From NCBI GenBank assembly GCA_039881145.1, contig JAYKKI010000091.1, positions 1,364,001-1,428,000 of the forward strand: DNA of 64,000 nucleotides, given 5' to 3'. The first letter of the stretch is position 1, and every line of letters begins with the position of its first letter. The position numbers and the translations under genes are program-made. Under the pieces are notes generated by a model. That model made no database searches and was not told the origin of the DNA. It saw only the letters and a list, made by a program, of their open reading frames with translations. The stretch is from Druceiella hillmani (taxonomy: Eukaryota; Arthropoda; Insecta; Lepidoptera; Hepialidae). Shown here piece after piece: positions 35,882 to 50,050 of this stretch.

Positions 35882-35999
35882 TGTAAGTATATAAAAATAT
35901 TGCCTAATGTATTTATCACAGATATAATATACACTTTAAATGTAAGTATATAAATGTATTGCCTAATATATTTATCACAGATATAATATACACTTTAAA
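35882..35999. repeat. 59-bp tandem duplication, two copies
   Basis: Copy 1 at 35882-35940 and copy 2 at 35941-35999 both begin TGTAAGTATATAAA and end ATACACTTTAAA, and differ at about three positions. It is a simple, fairly recent direct duplication. Confidence 0.95.
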
Positions 36000-36234
36000 A
36001 TACAAAGTTATTTTTGCAGTTTTTTTATATGTAGTTTCTATGAACTTTTTACATACCCAACTATTTATTATAAGTTGCTCGACTATTATTCGTAAAGTAG
36101 TAGGGCTTACTTAACTGTGATAAATTTTTCGTTAAATTTCGTTGTATATGTCAATATTGTGAACTCTTTTCGATTAACGCTTTTCAATCTTTACTACTGT
36201 GATATTCAAAAATAATGCTAGTTTAGCTAGTCAC

Positions 36235-36605
36235 AGGTAGGCAACGGTGTAGAGGTGGGCACACGTAGATCTAAGGAAAATGTCCAGTTTAAAGCTTAAT
36301 ATTTCGTAAGCGAATCCTTCTATTGAAATCTTCTTTATGGTACGCCCTTAATATTTACGAAATACCTATTTAATGATATCCAACACAATGGGATACAGGC
36401 AGAAAAAAAACTCACTCCCATTTCCATACAGGGAGATACCCTAAAAATATTTCACAACTTTGCAGGCATTATAAATATGTGCGTGGCTAAGCTAAATTTC
36501 AGCTTTATAGCAATTAATAGCTTGCGAGTAAAATGGCTGGCACATACAGACGGACGGAGAGGGACATAGTGAAATTATAACGGTTCCTAGTTACGGAACC
36601 ACTTA
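36235..36605 (-). repeat. AGGGTTCCGT-family lepidopteran repeat, inverted orientation
   Basis: Read on the minus strand it begins with GTGGTTCCGTAACTAGGAACC and continues with a TCCGTCCGTCTGTATG block. It then shows TTTTACTCGCAAGC, a GAAATTTAGC block and a TTGGATATCATTAAATAGGT block. This is the same order as the plus-strand copy at 46479. It is diverged and lacks the 3' terminal hairpin. Confidence 0.68.
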
Positions 36606-37919
36606 AATCTCTTGCATCTATATTATTTTCATCATTGTATCCATTTATAAAATATTAATAGTTAGCGCTATTTCTAGTTCTATTTTGTTCATAATACTTT
36701 AAGACTGTTGCTAATAAAAAATGCTTGAACTTAGTTATATTACTCTTATTCTGAGAATAACTTAGACCGGTCATAAGGTTAGCATAACGAAGTTATTAAT
36801 TACTACTAATAAACTCAGTAAAAAGAATAAAATAACTAGTCTGAAGTTGTTTTAAAAACCTAAAAGAAACAGTATCCCGTTTCGTAGACAAACACGTAAA
36901 ATACGAGTTTGTGTTCATTATCAAAAAAGACAAATCAAAAACCTTTAGGGCATCTTTCAAATTTGTATTACTTATCACTTATGTCATTGGTGAATTTCTC
37001 TCTTTTTTCCAGTCATGAAAAGCATGAAGAAACAGTATAAGCTACGTGTGGTGAAAACGTCATTAGAATCGCATGAACAAATTATGATTAATTTAAATTT
37101 GTTTAGCAAATTAATGATAAATGACTATTTTCAGGTTATACCAAAATTAAACTTAGGCCGAGGTCAGAATAGTGCTTGACAAATGAATTTATGACGAACT
37201 TGTCCTATATTGAGTTTATTATTAGCGTTTTTAACGACTTTTAATTTATATAAGATATAACTATCAATTCCAGGTTTATTAGTAAGTTTATAAGACAATA
37301 GATTGAGACTTGTTTAGTTTACACTTTGCTAACAAAATCATTCTCTCCTCATTAAATTTTGAACCCAAAATAACAATATCACTTCTGAGATAATTTTAAT
37401 TTATTATATTCACTACCAATAGCATAAAACTTATATATGAAGCGTGGTATAATCTAATTGATTAAACGTTTACGTATTTCTTTTAATCCGCTCTCCCTTT
37501 TCCATCTTTTTTGTACATTCGTGGTTACCTTAACGGCTCACTTTCTTTTTAAAGTTGGTTTAGACAACCTTTCTTTATTTATACATTTCGGTCCAAAGCT
37601 ATATTCAATCAGCTTTTTACCATATACGGAGCATTCGTGCGGGAATTACAGAGCCATATATGGAATTATATGTTGTAAATATAATTTTTTAAATTTATAC
37701 TTGTAATTGAACCAGTCGATTTAATATAAAAGTGAGAATTTAAATTATGATATCTACGTGTAAGTGGAAAGTGTAAGTGAAGGGTTTGAACATAAATAAA
37801 CCTGTAAACAAATATCTATAATAAAATTACTAACATCAAATTGAACTACTTGTAATAGTATAACATTACTCGTTCAAAATATTAAACGTATCAATTTAAG
37901 TAATAATCAATGTATAAGG

Positions 37920-38660
37920 TACCCACTGTATTGCTTTTCGACACATTTTCTCGACCGGTGGTCATCCGATCTTAATACAATGTATCCAACGTGTCATCAC
38001 CGCAAACGTAGCCGAGTACACCTTTCTGTTCTATAATAATATATATCCAAATGTTATCAAACTGAATAGAAACCATAAAAACACTAATATTATGCTCACG
38101 TATCAAGTTTCACATGGACAACGTAAAGGTGCGATAGTTTGGTTGACCCAAGGGCCGAGCTTCGCGACCGACCGGTAGTAGACAATGAAGGTTCCTCGAA
38201 AACAGATTAAGCTCACTTCCCATTGTGAAACCGGAAAGGGTCTTCGCATATTCACATGCAAAATAGTTCACTACAAAACGTGCCGAAATATAATTAGCTT
38301 AGGTTACAATATCCCTAAATCTGCACTTTACCCTTTACTTCGCATGCCTCGGAACAAAGGCGTCGAACTTTGGCGGAACAATATTTTGCCTCCAACAAGG
38401 GCTTGTAGTCAGTTGACCATACAAAATTTGCTTTATGTGGGTCATATTTTTGATGTTACGTTTTTTTACCTTCTTGTCCAGTTTCGTTGCAAAGTTTTTA
38501 ATTGATGTTTATTAAAATATTGGGGAACGGTTTGACCATTGGGCAGTATCCATTTTATACCTGCATTTGCCGTTTTGTAATAGTTCAAGTTTTATTTAAC
38601 ACGTCGGTTAATGGGAATGAGTAATTGCATTCTTTTTGAACGGGAAACATGGTGGGAACA
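37920..38660. promoter_or_regulatory. Extended moderately GC-rich region with one unrecognised ORF
   Basis: The composition is more balanced than the flanks across about 700 bp. A plus-strand frame at 38185-38505 starts at an ATG (MKVPRKQIKLTSHCETGKG) and runs 106 codons without a recognisable domain. It may be a conserved non-coding block, or a small gene or exon I cannot identify. Confidence 0.25.
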
Positions 38661-40890
38661 CGGTCGGAGTGTTTGTTGTCACACGAGACTCGGATTCGCA
38701 AAATTTATTCTTCGCATCTTACCCAGATGTAATTGTGGAATAAATTAATATGCCCCATTTATACAGGCGACTTCGAGTGTTATAATGTACTGAAATATAT
38801 TATTTATATCATGAATGAGCAATAAACAAAATGAAAGCATACTTATGAAAGTTATTCGAAAATGAATTTATAATAGATAAAAGATATTGCATTAAAGCAT
38901 CACTTTAAGTATTTTTTATTCACATAAAGCTGCAGAAATATTATAGTACACCAATATGTTTCTAATCGAGGACTAATTATAACACAAACACAATATTTAT
39001 AATTTCTATACACTATTAGACGCAATGACGGTAATTTTAAAGGAATTAATTTAAACTTATCATAAACACACTTAGAAGAAATCATATTTATGTGATAGAA
39101 TTTAGTAATTAAATATCGTGTGTTAGTGGAGAATTTTGATAAAATGTTGATATCGCGAAAATATGATGACTGTAATTAATACAAAGAGCGAGAATCTAGC
39201 GGCACGAAAAATGCAATGTCTCCATTCTGAGTTACTAATAATGGAAACCTGTGAGAAAATTGGTAAAAAACAAAATAGGGCAGTGACCATATCGTCTGCA
39301 TAATGCAAGTAATTTTCACAAATTTCTTACATCAGAGTGGCCGCTATAATTGCATTTTACAATACAACACATTCAAAGAAACATTTTTTTTTTCAAATCT
39401 AACAGAAAACAATTCCAAGACAAAAAACAAAAAATCCATATTTTTATCAAGTTTCGAAAACAATTTAAAAAATATTTACAAATACTTCAAAGACGCATTT
39501 TATTAGCCATATTTAATTGATAAAAATAAATATTACAAGTTTAACAATATTTAAAAACTAAACTTGACCGAAGCTCATAATAGATTTAATAAGAGGTGTC
39601 ATTGTCCATTAAATGAAAAAAAAAAGATGGTATAAAGACGAGACTGGAATATCAAGATTTAATTGAGAGTCGATATCCACTTTCGAGAGAAAATACAGTA
39701 TTCATTAATTTACTGAACACAATTCATGTGGTATCTAACTAGCTGCAACATTTTTCTATACAGTAATACATTCTGTCAGAGGATTTTTTATACTTATTTT
39801 CAAATAGCTTTTACCTGTTAAGAAATATTAAATATGTAAATCATGAAAAATGTTGACATCTAACTTTTTGTAACTTGTAGTTTTATCTGTATAAAATGTA
39901 TGCGCGCGTTTATATCGGACTATTAAAAATGAATAACCGAAGTAAACTGACGTCGATATCACTCATTATATTCATCGAGATTTGTAAAAGGCCGTGAAAA
40001 ATTTATGTTTTAAACACATTTGAGAATATATTTTGAGTGACAGGGTAATAAATCAAGACGTCAGGATTTTGTGTAAACGAAAGTGTGACTTTTACGTGAA
40101 GATCCTTTTAGATCGTTCATTTAAAGTTTCTGATTTTTTTTAAAAAAATCATACGTTATTAAACAAAATGTTGATGTTATGTTGTGTTTTCAGGCTGTTA
40201 TCAACTGCATTATTCATTTCGCGCACTGATGTTGCTTCGGTGATCTCGGAAAAAATAATGGTGCACTATTTCAACTCTTTATTTTACGCGAAATAGATTG
40301 TCGCAACTAAATAAACATACTCAGCGTACTGAAAGAAAGTCACTTTTGTAAGACCGCATACTTCTTGCATTCCACAATGAAACAAATGTAATAATTAAAA
40401 AATATGCGATAATACGTACAACACTTCTCGAGAATTATCCGAGGAACGCGAAAAAATTATGTTGAAAATTGCAACAACATAAGCTGCGCACGAAGGTAAT
40501 GAAGCGAGAGAGTTTTAATTACATTCAATGGGGCAAACCGATATTGTTGATTACCTCATTTTGCTGTTGAAAACTACATAGCGGCGGAAATAAAAATATA
40601 CCTATTCATCATATAAATATATGGAGCAGATGGCAATGGGAAAACTGACACTGTAGCAAAAGGGAAGTGCTAAAAATCGCACGTTTGTTAAATAATATCA
40701 TGTTCTCTAAATGTTTGTTGTCGCAGTACTCGATACTTATGTTTAAAATTCTTTCATAATCTCACAAGAAGACAGACGAAGTAGCTTCAGATAGAACTTG
40801 TACTTTTTCGTCAGCCGTAGTTCATGTCTGTTTACGTCGTAACTAAAAAAACTGTGAGAATACTAAAAATAAACAGGAATATGAATGTAA
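38661..40890. other. AT-rich intron sequence, nothing recognised
   Basis: No supported gene or repeat. Short frames near 38900, 39123 and 39303 have no domain. Confidence 0.45.
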
Positions 40891-40894
40891 AGGC

Positions 40895-41110
40895 AGGTGT
40901 AGAGGTAAGAACGCCCAGTCACGTCAGAACTATTTAAGCCTCTACTCGATCGGGGTTGTCTTTTGCGTATTGTAATGCTTCGGCCATCCGATTACGTCTA
41001 TTGTTGGCCGCCGGCCTTGCTTTGTGTCGTGCCCTGACCACTCGCGCTACACGGACGCGCGCCCGTCTGTATTTGCACACAGCGTGAGAAACATAACGTT
41101 TTTGCCATTA
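40895..41110. promoter_or_regulatory. GC-rich island
   Basis: A CpG-rich block with TTGGCCGCCGGCCTTGC and ACACGGACGCGCGCCCGTC. No frame or repeat family is recognised. Candidate regulatory element. Confidence 0.25.
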
Positions 41111-41521
41111 AATGGAACAAGTTAGCTACGAAAAGGATTGTGCTTTGCGTGCGTGCAATGTTTGCACTGGAATTTTGTGCGAAGCATTGTGGGTTGGCAT
41201 ATTTTTGTATTGTATTTCGTGGCGAGGTCGGATTTGATATTGGAACCTGTTATTATATTGAATTGTGAGAAATATTATGTTTAGCTATGCAATTTCAATT
41301 CGAATACGTATTAGGCGAGAATATTATATGGACGAAGGTTCGATTTTGGAAATAAAATTTAATGGAGGGTCGAGAATTTTTTTTCGCAAATTGTTTATAG
41401 AACATTTTTAGATTAATATGAAATTTTAAAATAATGTAATGTAACGTCGTAAACATAAAAAGTAAATGGAATAGACGTGTATACATTAAGATAGCACCAT
41501 AATGCCCAATCTCAATGTTCA

Positions 41522-41525
<4 letters not shown>

Positions 41526-41588
<63 letters not shown>

Positions 41589-41648
41589 CATATATTTGTA
41601 TATACATATATATATATATACACATATATTTGTATATACATATATTTG

Positions 41649-41692
<44 letters not shown>
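41526..41692. repeat. Long (TA)n/(TATACA)n microsatellite
   Basis: About 165 bp of TA with ATACATATATTTGTATATAC interruptions repeated at intervals. It is the most internally patterned of the TA arrays. Confidence 0.96.
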
Positions 41693-41694
<2 letters not shown>

Positions 41695-42099
41695 TCTTAA
41701 ACATGGTGGTGAGAATATTTCAATTCAATCATAATAATTATAAAACTGAAAACAATTTGTCTAACTAATTCTTGTCTGCCATCACACAAACCGAGAGTAT
41801 TTAAACTTAATATTCATTTGAGTTCCAGTACTGTACTTATTTATAAAACAGACAATACCGCGAACAAGGCTAACATTGTTTACAAGTACATTATTGTTAA
41901 CTGCAACCAAAGGGGTCGTGCGTACAATGCGGGACGAGCCCATCTCTAACCTTCGTGAAGCATTAAGAAAAAAGATCTCTTTTAAGTTCCCCATTATTTC
42001 GGTTTCTTTGTGATCTCCGGACCGTTTGTTGGCTCCCGTTTTCCGTACGTATTTTGCCTTTTATTGTAATACACAATTTGTTTGCTGTCATAAGATAAT

Positions 42100-42430
42100 G
42101 AGGCCGTTAAAAGGTGCGTAAGAAGGTACACGGGGTTAAGTTCGGCCGACATTGATCTCCTTAACTATGAGGAGATTAACTGTTAATGTTATTGTGATGT
42201 GTTGAGCTTCGGCGAGGAGGCAGTATCTAGTTGTAATCGGATATCGTCGGACACCTCGGTGAATGTTATCCAGAGGCGTGATCTGGGCCGGCCAGTTAAG
42301 TGCCGCTCTTAATGCTGTTTGTTGTTTGTAGGATCGCGTGCGGCGCGATAGAGCCGATATAGACTGTTTGTAAATACGTATTGTGCGAGTTGTACAGCTG
42401 ATTAAGCGACACGACTCCAGCCGAACTGCT
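42100..42430. promoter_or_regulatory. GC-balanced island with a short hairpin
   Basis: About 330 bp of raised GC, including ATCTGGGCCGGCCAGTTAAG and GATCGCGTGCGGCGCGATAG. A hairpin ATCTCCT...AGGAGAT with a short loop lies near 42153-42177. No ORF. It is a good candidate for an intronic enhancer on length and composition. Confidence 0.28.
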
Positions 42431-43370
42431 TTCTGTTACTGTAGACTCTTTATGAATATTTTTTCTCTCCATCTGCAGTCAATGAACCGTGATAATAAAA
42501 CGCTTAAATTCTAGTTATATATTCCTACTTACTAACAGCGTGTGATTTGTTATGAAAATATAAGTGAAATTAATAGGACTTTTAGTTTTAGTAATTCTAA
42601 AAATCACCCTTTAAAGTTAAATTTCAAGAAAATTATAATTTTACGTCAGTCATGTAATGCTAAATAAATGCTGCCTCCTATGTGTCATAGGTCTCGTTAC
42701 AACTTCCATATAGTCGATGAAACTGCACTTTGCCCATCCAATTTTTATTTTACAATCAACATAACTCTGCATATTTTTTATTTTAAAATTATGAATTAGT
42801 GGCTAGATTTTTGGTTTAAGGCTAGTGAAAGTAGTAAGAAACGACTATCGAGTCAAAAAATAGTCTATAAGTTTCCTTGAATTTATTAGGAAATGGTTTT
42901 GGAGCTGCACTGTAAAATTGAAAATAAAAGAAACTTCAGTTTCATCGATGATACATTTATTTCGTAGCCATAATTTACCTATTTTTTTTGTATTTATAGC
43001 ATTTTTCATGTGTACATTAGATATATAACGATAAAAAATAATGTGATAAAAATATGTGACTAATCGCGCATTTACCCTCGAAAAGAAAGAAATATTAAAA
43101 AGAAGGAACACTTATTATATACCTAACTATGTAAACACTGTAATTTTTTAAACAATCTAGATATTAAAATTATATTGCTAAAATTAACACTGTGGTCATT
43201 ACCGAGAGATATAAAATAATAAAAAATCTACAAAATATTAAAGAATTACATAATAAAAAGCAAAGGGAAAGTCTTTTTTAATTGTTCAAATAAAAAAATT
43301 ACGCAATAACAGTTATTTCATTACTTAATTATTTATATTGATTCAAAGTAAAAGAATGTAACATATGTAA

Positions 43371-43373
<3 letters not shown>

Positions 43374-43419
<46 letters not shown>

Positions 43420-43420
43420 T
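43374..43420. repeat. (TA)n microsatellite
   Basis: A TA tract ending in TACATATATG. Confidence 0.95.
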
Positions 43421-43620
43421 GTAAAATAATTGCTTTATCCGAAGAAATATGTTTCAGCAGATTTATTCGCTTAAATTGAAAGAAACAATTTTTAGTTTTA
43501 GTGGAGAAGCGTTAAAAAAGAGGGATCAAAATTAAGTTTTTATCTAATAAAATGTGTATATTAATTAGAGCATTATAATACTATCGAAATTATTCGATTT
43601 CAACTATAGCATAAGTAATA

Positions 43621-43878
43621 TTATAAAGTCTTATTCAGCACGCTATCCTGAAGCCGTGTAACCGCCGAGAGGTCCTGGAAAGGATTATAAAAGGAATGAT
43701 CGTACCGAAGCATTATCAACCACATTGCTGCGAGCATTTCACACGTGAGATGACCTATTACCGACAAAATTGGGTACCGCATCACGATACGATGGGCGGT
43801 GCTCGTCCGTACACGATGCGCTTCTTGTGAGGAAGACGGATTGACGGGCCGTGTATAGCACAAATATGGGTATAACAC
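43621..43878. promoter_or_regulatory. GC-balanced island
   Basis: About 250 bp of balanced composition from CAGCACGCTATCCTG to GACGGGCCGTGTATAG. It includes GAGATGACCTATTACC, which holds TGACCT, the complement of a nuclear-receptor half-site. A minus-strand frame is open across it but shows no domain. Confidence 0.27.
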
Positions 43879-45529
43879 GAAAAAAAATGTGCTAGTATTT
43901 ATACATACGTAGCGCTAGTGGAATTTTAGAGACACATAGAAACTTTCGGAGTGCGAGATTAAAACTATATTCTAACTTTCTCGGAATTTTATGCCACATA
44001 TCTCTCTATATTTTTATCTAAATGTACCATCTCGTCAATTTCTGCTTAAATAATATATAACTATAGTCGTATAATATATAATGTAATTCTTTCATTTTTT
44101 ACACTTTCGTATTGCACTAAAGTGATTTTTAATATTTAATAGTTTTTGTTATTTACCATTCTAGGTAAGTCTGACTAGACCTTTTTTCACCTATTTCATT
44201 TGCCAATGTTTCCATGTATTTACTTAGGAAAATATAAAAATAACTATAATTACAAATGCATAATTTTGTGTGTCATATTGAAAGAAAACAATTATTTAAA
44301 AAAGTTTTAATTTTATTTATCTTATCAATACGAAACCTATATAATTTCTTTGTGTCTATGGTACACTACTCATAAAGGTTACACGTTAATCTTTTAAGAG
44401 AAGAAAGATTTGAGCACGCGCAATGTTTTATATACGTGCAGCAAAATACCAAAAACAACGGGACAAAAAACCGAATTAACTTAAAAATATTCAACAGAAA
44501 ACACTTTCAATTTTATATAATTTAGAAATTCTTATAATTTGTTTGCAAATTTTTGATATCCGGTTTTGACTGCAACTTATCGTATCTTTTTATAAAACTA
44601 AAGATATAACAATTTTAAGTATTCAAATGAAAAGAACGTTTCGTATTTCAATCGCGGATTTTTTAAAGGATTTGATAATATCTTCAGCACAGTCAGCGAT
44701 GGTTACTATCGACCGATATTATCAGAACCTAATATAATAATTTGCGTTCGTGTCGAGTCATTATTATTAAGGCACCCACCTTAAGGCAAATTATTTCTAA
44801 AATTATATTCGCATCTAGTTCTATTTGATTAAAAGTTTCAACGATCTTAACAGAATATAATCGGTGATGTTTTAATATGTAACTGTTTAAATCCTTATTA
44901 ACCACTTCTGTAAACTCACTGAATTACAATTTATCTGTTGTTTCAGTTGGTCAGAATCTCTACAGCTATGGTGAGAATTGGATCGCTGAAATATACTATT
45001 ATACAATACCTATTTCGATAAACTTTATAGTGATATAAGATACATTAGTAGTAATTTCAACTAACTTCCCGAATGTTGTAAAAAAACTGAATTTCGTAGC
45101 AATTGCATTTTGTTTCATAGAATATCAAGAAAATAAACGTTTATATTAAAATAAAACAATGAGTAAATAAACATTATTGATAAATATTAATAAACGCACC
45201 AACAACGTATGAAGACAGACTACAATTAATGGTGAAATTTAAGGTGGATATTTCACCACTGCTCCATACGTTTTACCGCCGAACTGGTGTAAAAATATAG
45301 ATAATAGATATTACAGAGAAGCAAATGTGTCAGGTTGCAATATTTTTTTAACACTAATTATGTCATTATTAGTAGCGCTTGTTATATTTTATAAATATAT
45401 ATGCACTCGTATACTGTTATATCGCGGAACACTATATTTATATACGAACCATTATTAATGCGCGCAGATTTGAGTTCGGAAAAATGATTATAGTATACTG
45501 ATGTCTGTTACTTTATAAAGTCTTATTTT

Positions 45530-45860
45530 TCTCTGCACCTCCAAATCGACCGGGTGTATTTGTCAATGAATCGTAATTAAACTGCCAACACTATACTCGG
45601 CTCGACAATGCAGGGTTAATTGATAGCCTTTATTACCACGACCCGACACCGTCACTCGTTATCGATTGGATAAAAAACGAAATCAAAATTTCGATCCTCA
45701 AAGTCCATCGGCGAGCGGACATTCCAGCGTAACATCAATCCCTGTCAGCCGTCTAAATAGGACCATTAAAGTTATGCCAGTCGGAGGGCAAGTCGCTCTT
45801 AATGACGGACTTCGCCACGTGCGTCCTTTAACGCTAACGTGCCTTTCGGATAAGATATAA
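45530..45860. promoter_or_regulatory. GC-balanced island with a short plus-strand ORF
   Basis: A block with GACCCGACACCGTCACTCG and GTCGGAGGGCAAGTCGC. The frame 45666-45860 (SVTSIPVSRLNRTIKV) has no recognisable domain and is not the Seven-up ligand-binding region. Candidate regulatory sequence. Confidence 0.25.
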
Positions 45861-46478
45861 CACGTTCTATATTACGTGCAATACCGCATTTAGAAAATAA
45901 AGAGTTTATATATGAAAAACGGTTACACAATTTGAGAACCTTCTGTTTCGGTTGTCGACTTTTCAAAAATCGCTTCAATAAATTTCACATTGTTTCTACA
46001 GATAATTTTTTGAAAGCATTACGTAGTAAAGGTCACCATACGAAGTATTCGTTTTTCCAAAATATCATAGGATTTGTTCTTGCTAATATAGGACTGCGAA
46101 AATATTTTTGTGTCGTAAACTTTGTGTTCAACACGCGGATAATAACTTTCCGATTCATTTATTGTTTAAGTGTTAATAAATAATAAATCTTGATTTGATT
46201 TTTATATTGTTCGCAATTTTATTTACGTCATTTTATAAACTACGTTCGAATATTTCTTTTTCATTTGCTATTTATTAACTTGTACAACAATGTATCTTTC
46301 AATTACAATACCGCTGGCTCCAAAAATTTTCTACTTATAGCATACATCTTCGTATACAAATGCCTCTCGCAAACCCATTTACAGACAAAGGTTTGAGAAG
46401 ACACTTGCTTTCCTTTTCTATCATATATCCTCGAAATATTATATAAATCTTTATAGACAAGGCATTTTGTTAATTTTT

Positions 46479-47095
46479 AGGGTTCCGTAGCCAGACGGCA
46501 AAAACGGAACCCTTATAATTTTGTCCTGTCCATCTGTCCGTATGTCACAAACATTTTACTCGGAGACTGTTGGTACTATATAAATAAAATTCGGATAGTA
46601 GGTGTTTTCTCTGAACCGCTATATGATGAAAGAGTGTAATTATGAAAAGGAAATAACATTACGATTGGTCTCCATACATGAAATTGAGGGATGAAAAAAA
46701 GTCTATTGCACATTAGCATGTGGGATATCGTTAGATAGGTCTTAAAAATGATATAGAGGTTCCAAAATTACTTTATTTATTTAAGTCAATAGTTGGTGAG
46801 ATACGCGCTTCTAGTCTTAAAAAGTGGTCCCACTCCCTCTAACTTTCCAACTAACGTGTGTTAAATTCTGAAAGAAGTAGCAGAAAGTAAAATACACTTT
46901 CAAGGAAAATTACTTTGGATAAGATAAGTAGTGTAATTTTTGAGCTATGGCATATTTCCGTACCGGCTGCAACATTAACTCTGTTTTCCGCAGAAAACAA
47001 AGGCATTTGAGAAATACAAACTTATAAGTTTAACATTGTTCGGTGCTACGGATCCTTTCGTGCGCGAGTCCGACTCGCACTTGTCCGTCTTTTCT
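46479..47095 (+). repeat. Lepidopteran AGGGTTCCGT repeat, near full-length copy with both terminal hairpins
   Basis: It starts with the inverted pair AGGGTTCCGT (46479-46488) and ACGGAACCCT (46504-46513). It continues with a CTGTCCGTATGTCAC block, CTCGGAGACTGTTGG, a GGATATCG block and a CCCTCTAACTTTCC block. It ends with the hairpin GCGAGTC/GACTCGC (47064-47078) followed by ACTTGTCCGTCTTTT. I recall this start, order and end from many moth and butterfly genomes. It is non-coding and non-autonomous; its transposition class is not clear from the sequence. Confidence 0.8.
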
Positions 47096-48003
47096 TTCTG
47101 TACTTCCAATGTTTCATTTTGCAATTCTAGGACAGCATGTTTTATTGGATATGTCAGAGATGTACGAGAGTTAAGAAGAATCTTAAAGTCAAGAAATAAA
47201 GTATGACATAGCGTTTAATACTTATATTCAGGTAATTAGTAGAAAACATCTATAAATTTAATTCGTTATACTCACTGTGACCAACTTAACAAGGTGCACG
47301 TGGGAAATTACCTAAATTAATCACGGAATTATTATCGATCTCCAATTATAAATTATGAAAATAATTTATAAGAAAAAAGAAGAAGGCACCCGATAACGAC
47401 TGTGATTAGCGCTATTTGATAGTTAAATTTCTTCAAACGCTATTCGTCCCGCGAACAGTGCTGCTGTAGCGAGAGTAATTATCATACTTCCTCGGAGCAT
47501 TAACGAGTGCCTCACTCGTTCGAGATATATAAACGTTGTTTCATTAAAATTCCAGTAAGCAGATGATTAAGACGACAATTGATTCACGCCAGTTATGATG
47601 TTATTTACAGTGTATTAGTTCATGGTAGTATTAATGGTAATTAAAAAAAGTATCTTAGAGAAGTTAATCGTAAATGAATATAAAATATGTAACGGGTTAG
47701 ATAATCGTATCTAAAATGTCATTCTTTAATAAGCAAATTGTTCAAGGAACTGTAGAACTGGGTGCGTGTTGCACTGGTTAATACAAGTTATCCAAAGTAA
47801 AATTTTTATTAAAGATTTTAGTTCGAAGTGCTAGATCTAGATTTTTGAAACTCATAGTCGTAAAAATAAAGGGAGAGGACACGTTTCACGTCCTTCGAAT
47901 CTTAATTTTCGCAAACGAGGTTTCGAAATGAAAAATGGGAAATAAAACGTCTATTTTATTTTCGAAAACTTATCGACCCTAAATAATTATATGTAAATTA
48001 CCA

Positions 48004-48868
<865 letters not shown>

Positions 48869-48877
48869 TGAGATATA

Positions 48878-48946
<69 letters not shown>

Positions 48947-48947
48947 T
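48869..48947. repeat. (TA)n microsatellite, right of mariner copy 1
   Basis: A TA tract of about 76 bp beginning after GATGAGA. Confidence 0.96.
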
Positions 48948-49263
48948 TTTGTTTCTTCATACTGTATTCACGTAGATATAAAATAAGAAATACTGTACAA
49001 CTCTGTTTTAATATAAATCAGTACTAGGTATATAAACCATAAACTCAGGTAAAATCTGAAATGTGTCCATGCAAGCATAGAATAAGGATTGTTGTGTGAC
49101 TTTAACATAAATTGTAAAATGTAAATTGTAAATTGAAACTTGGAAAATGTCATATAGATAATGTAAAGTGTAAAACGTATGAGTACAGCTTAAATCTAAG
49201 TAAAATTAGCTGCATATCTTTGTAAATTTGAGATAGGAATCATTGCATAATTAAAATTTTTGT

Positions 49264-49380
49264 TGACACACGGGGAATGAACCCACTCTCCCATATTGGG
49301 AGTCTGCACCCGTTAAAACTACCTCAATTGGAAGAGCACGCTAGTGCATTACAGTTACGTGAGAAGGTGTTCAGTGACAT
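49264..49380. repeat. tRNA-like promoter motifs, candidate SINE remnants in opposed orientation
   Basis: On the plus strand ACCTCAATTGGAAGAGCACG (from 49321) closely resembles a tRNA D-arm/A-box, but the expected downstream B-box is poor. On the minus strand the segment to its left reads GAGTGGGTTCATTCCCCG, a good T-arm/B-box, preceded by a CTCCC...GGGAG stem. No full cloverleaf forms, so this is not an intact tRNA gene. Two eroded SINE heads or a rearranged one would explain it. Confidence 0.35.
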
Positions 49381-49418
49381 GTAAAGCACGTGAAGTGTGA
49401 AATACTAATTAAGGTAAA

Positions 49419-49726
49419 ATGAAATTGCTACAGGTAAACTGGAATAAGACAGGGTCAGTGTTGGATATCTTTTCTCTGCTCGGTAACATCAAGAGTTGCA
49501 CTGGCTATTTGTCCAGATTCCTCATCAACGAACATATCATCAATCGTCCACGCGGTTCCACCAGTGCAACAATAATTCAACAAGAAATACCACGTATCCT
49601 CAAATATTCCAACTTTCTACTTTAAATATTGAAGGAAACATGGTATTCCTGTTAAACTATTACCTACCTAAGTATGTATGGAATCTTCATAGTGCGAGTT
49701 CTATTCGTGCTTCACAGGTTTATTAG
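49419..49726 (+). other. Overlapping unrecognised short ORFs
   Basis: Two plus-strand frames (49419-49625 and 49496-49726) overlap in a segment of slightly raised GC (ATCAATCGTCCACGCGG). No domain is visible. They could be the body of a decayed repeat starting with the tRNA-like motifs upstream. Confidence 0.25.
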
Positions 49727-49937
49727 TCTGACTTGGTCTCAAAAAGTAATTCGAATGAGGTTCCATTCCACGTTCACTTAGGTCTATGCGTATCACTGCC
49801 GTATTTAGAGACAAATTTTAATACTCGTTATTAGAACATTTTCTATTTGATTTAAAACATGCAACGCGTCATTTATATTTCAGATTTAGAATATGGAAAA
49901 TTAGGCTATTTCAGATGACCATTTTGTCGTAGTGAAA

Positions 49938-50050
49938 CAAGGAATTTTTATAAATTCATTATGTGAGTCTGTCCGTCTATCACAGTTTATGTAGATACCC
50001 ATATACATGAAATTTTGCAATTAGATGCTTAATATCAACATTTCAATTAA
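49938..50050. repeat. 113-bp direct repeat, left copy
   Basis: From CAAGGAATTTTTATAAATTC to ATATCAACATTTCAATTAA. The sequence recurs at 50641-50753 with a single difference (CAATTAGATG versus CAACTAGATG). The internal block GTCTGTCCGTCTATCACAG resembles part of the AGGGTTCCGT family, so the duplicated target may itself be a repeat scrap. Confidence 0.97.

Noticed and set aside
41502..41768. Tyr/Ile-rich open frames across (TA)n tracts (also near 47987, 53541 and 57995)
   Set aside because: They are translations of TA microsatellites, not proteins.
49321..49380. An intact tRNA gene
   Set aside because: The D-arm/A-box is good, but there is no matching acceptor stem, anticodon arm or B-box on the same strand.
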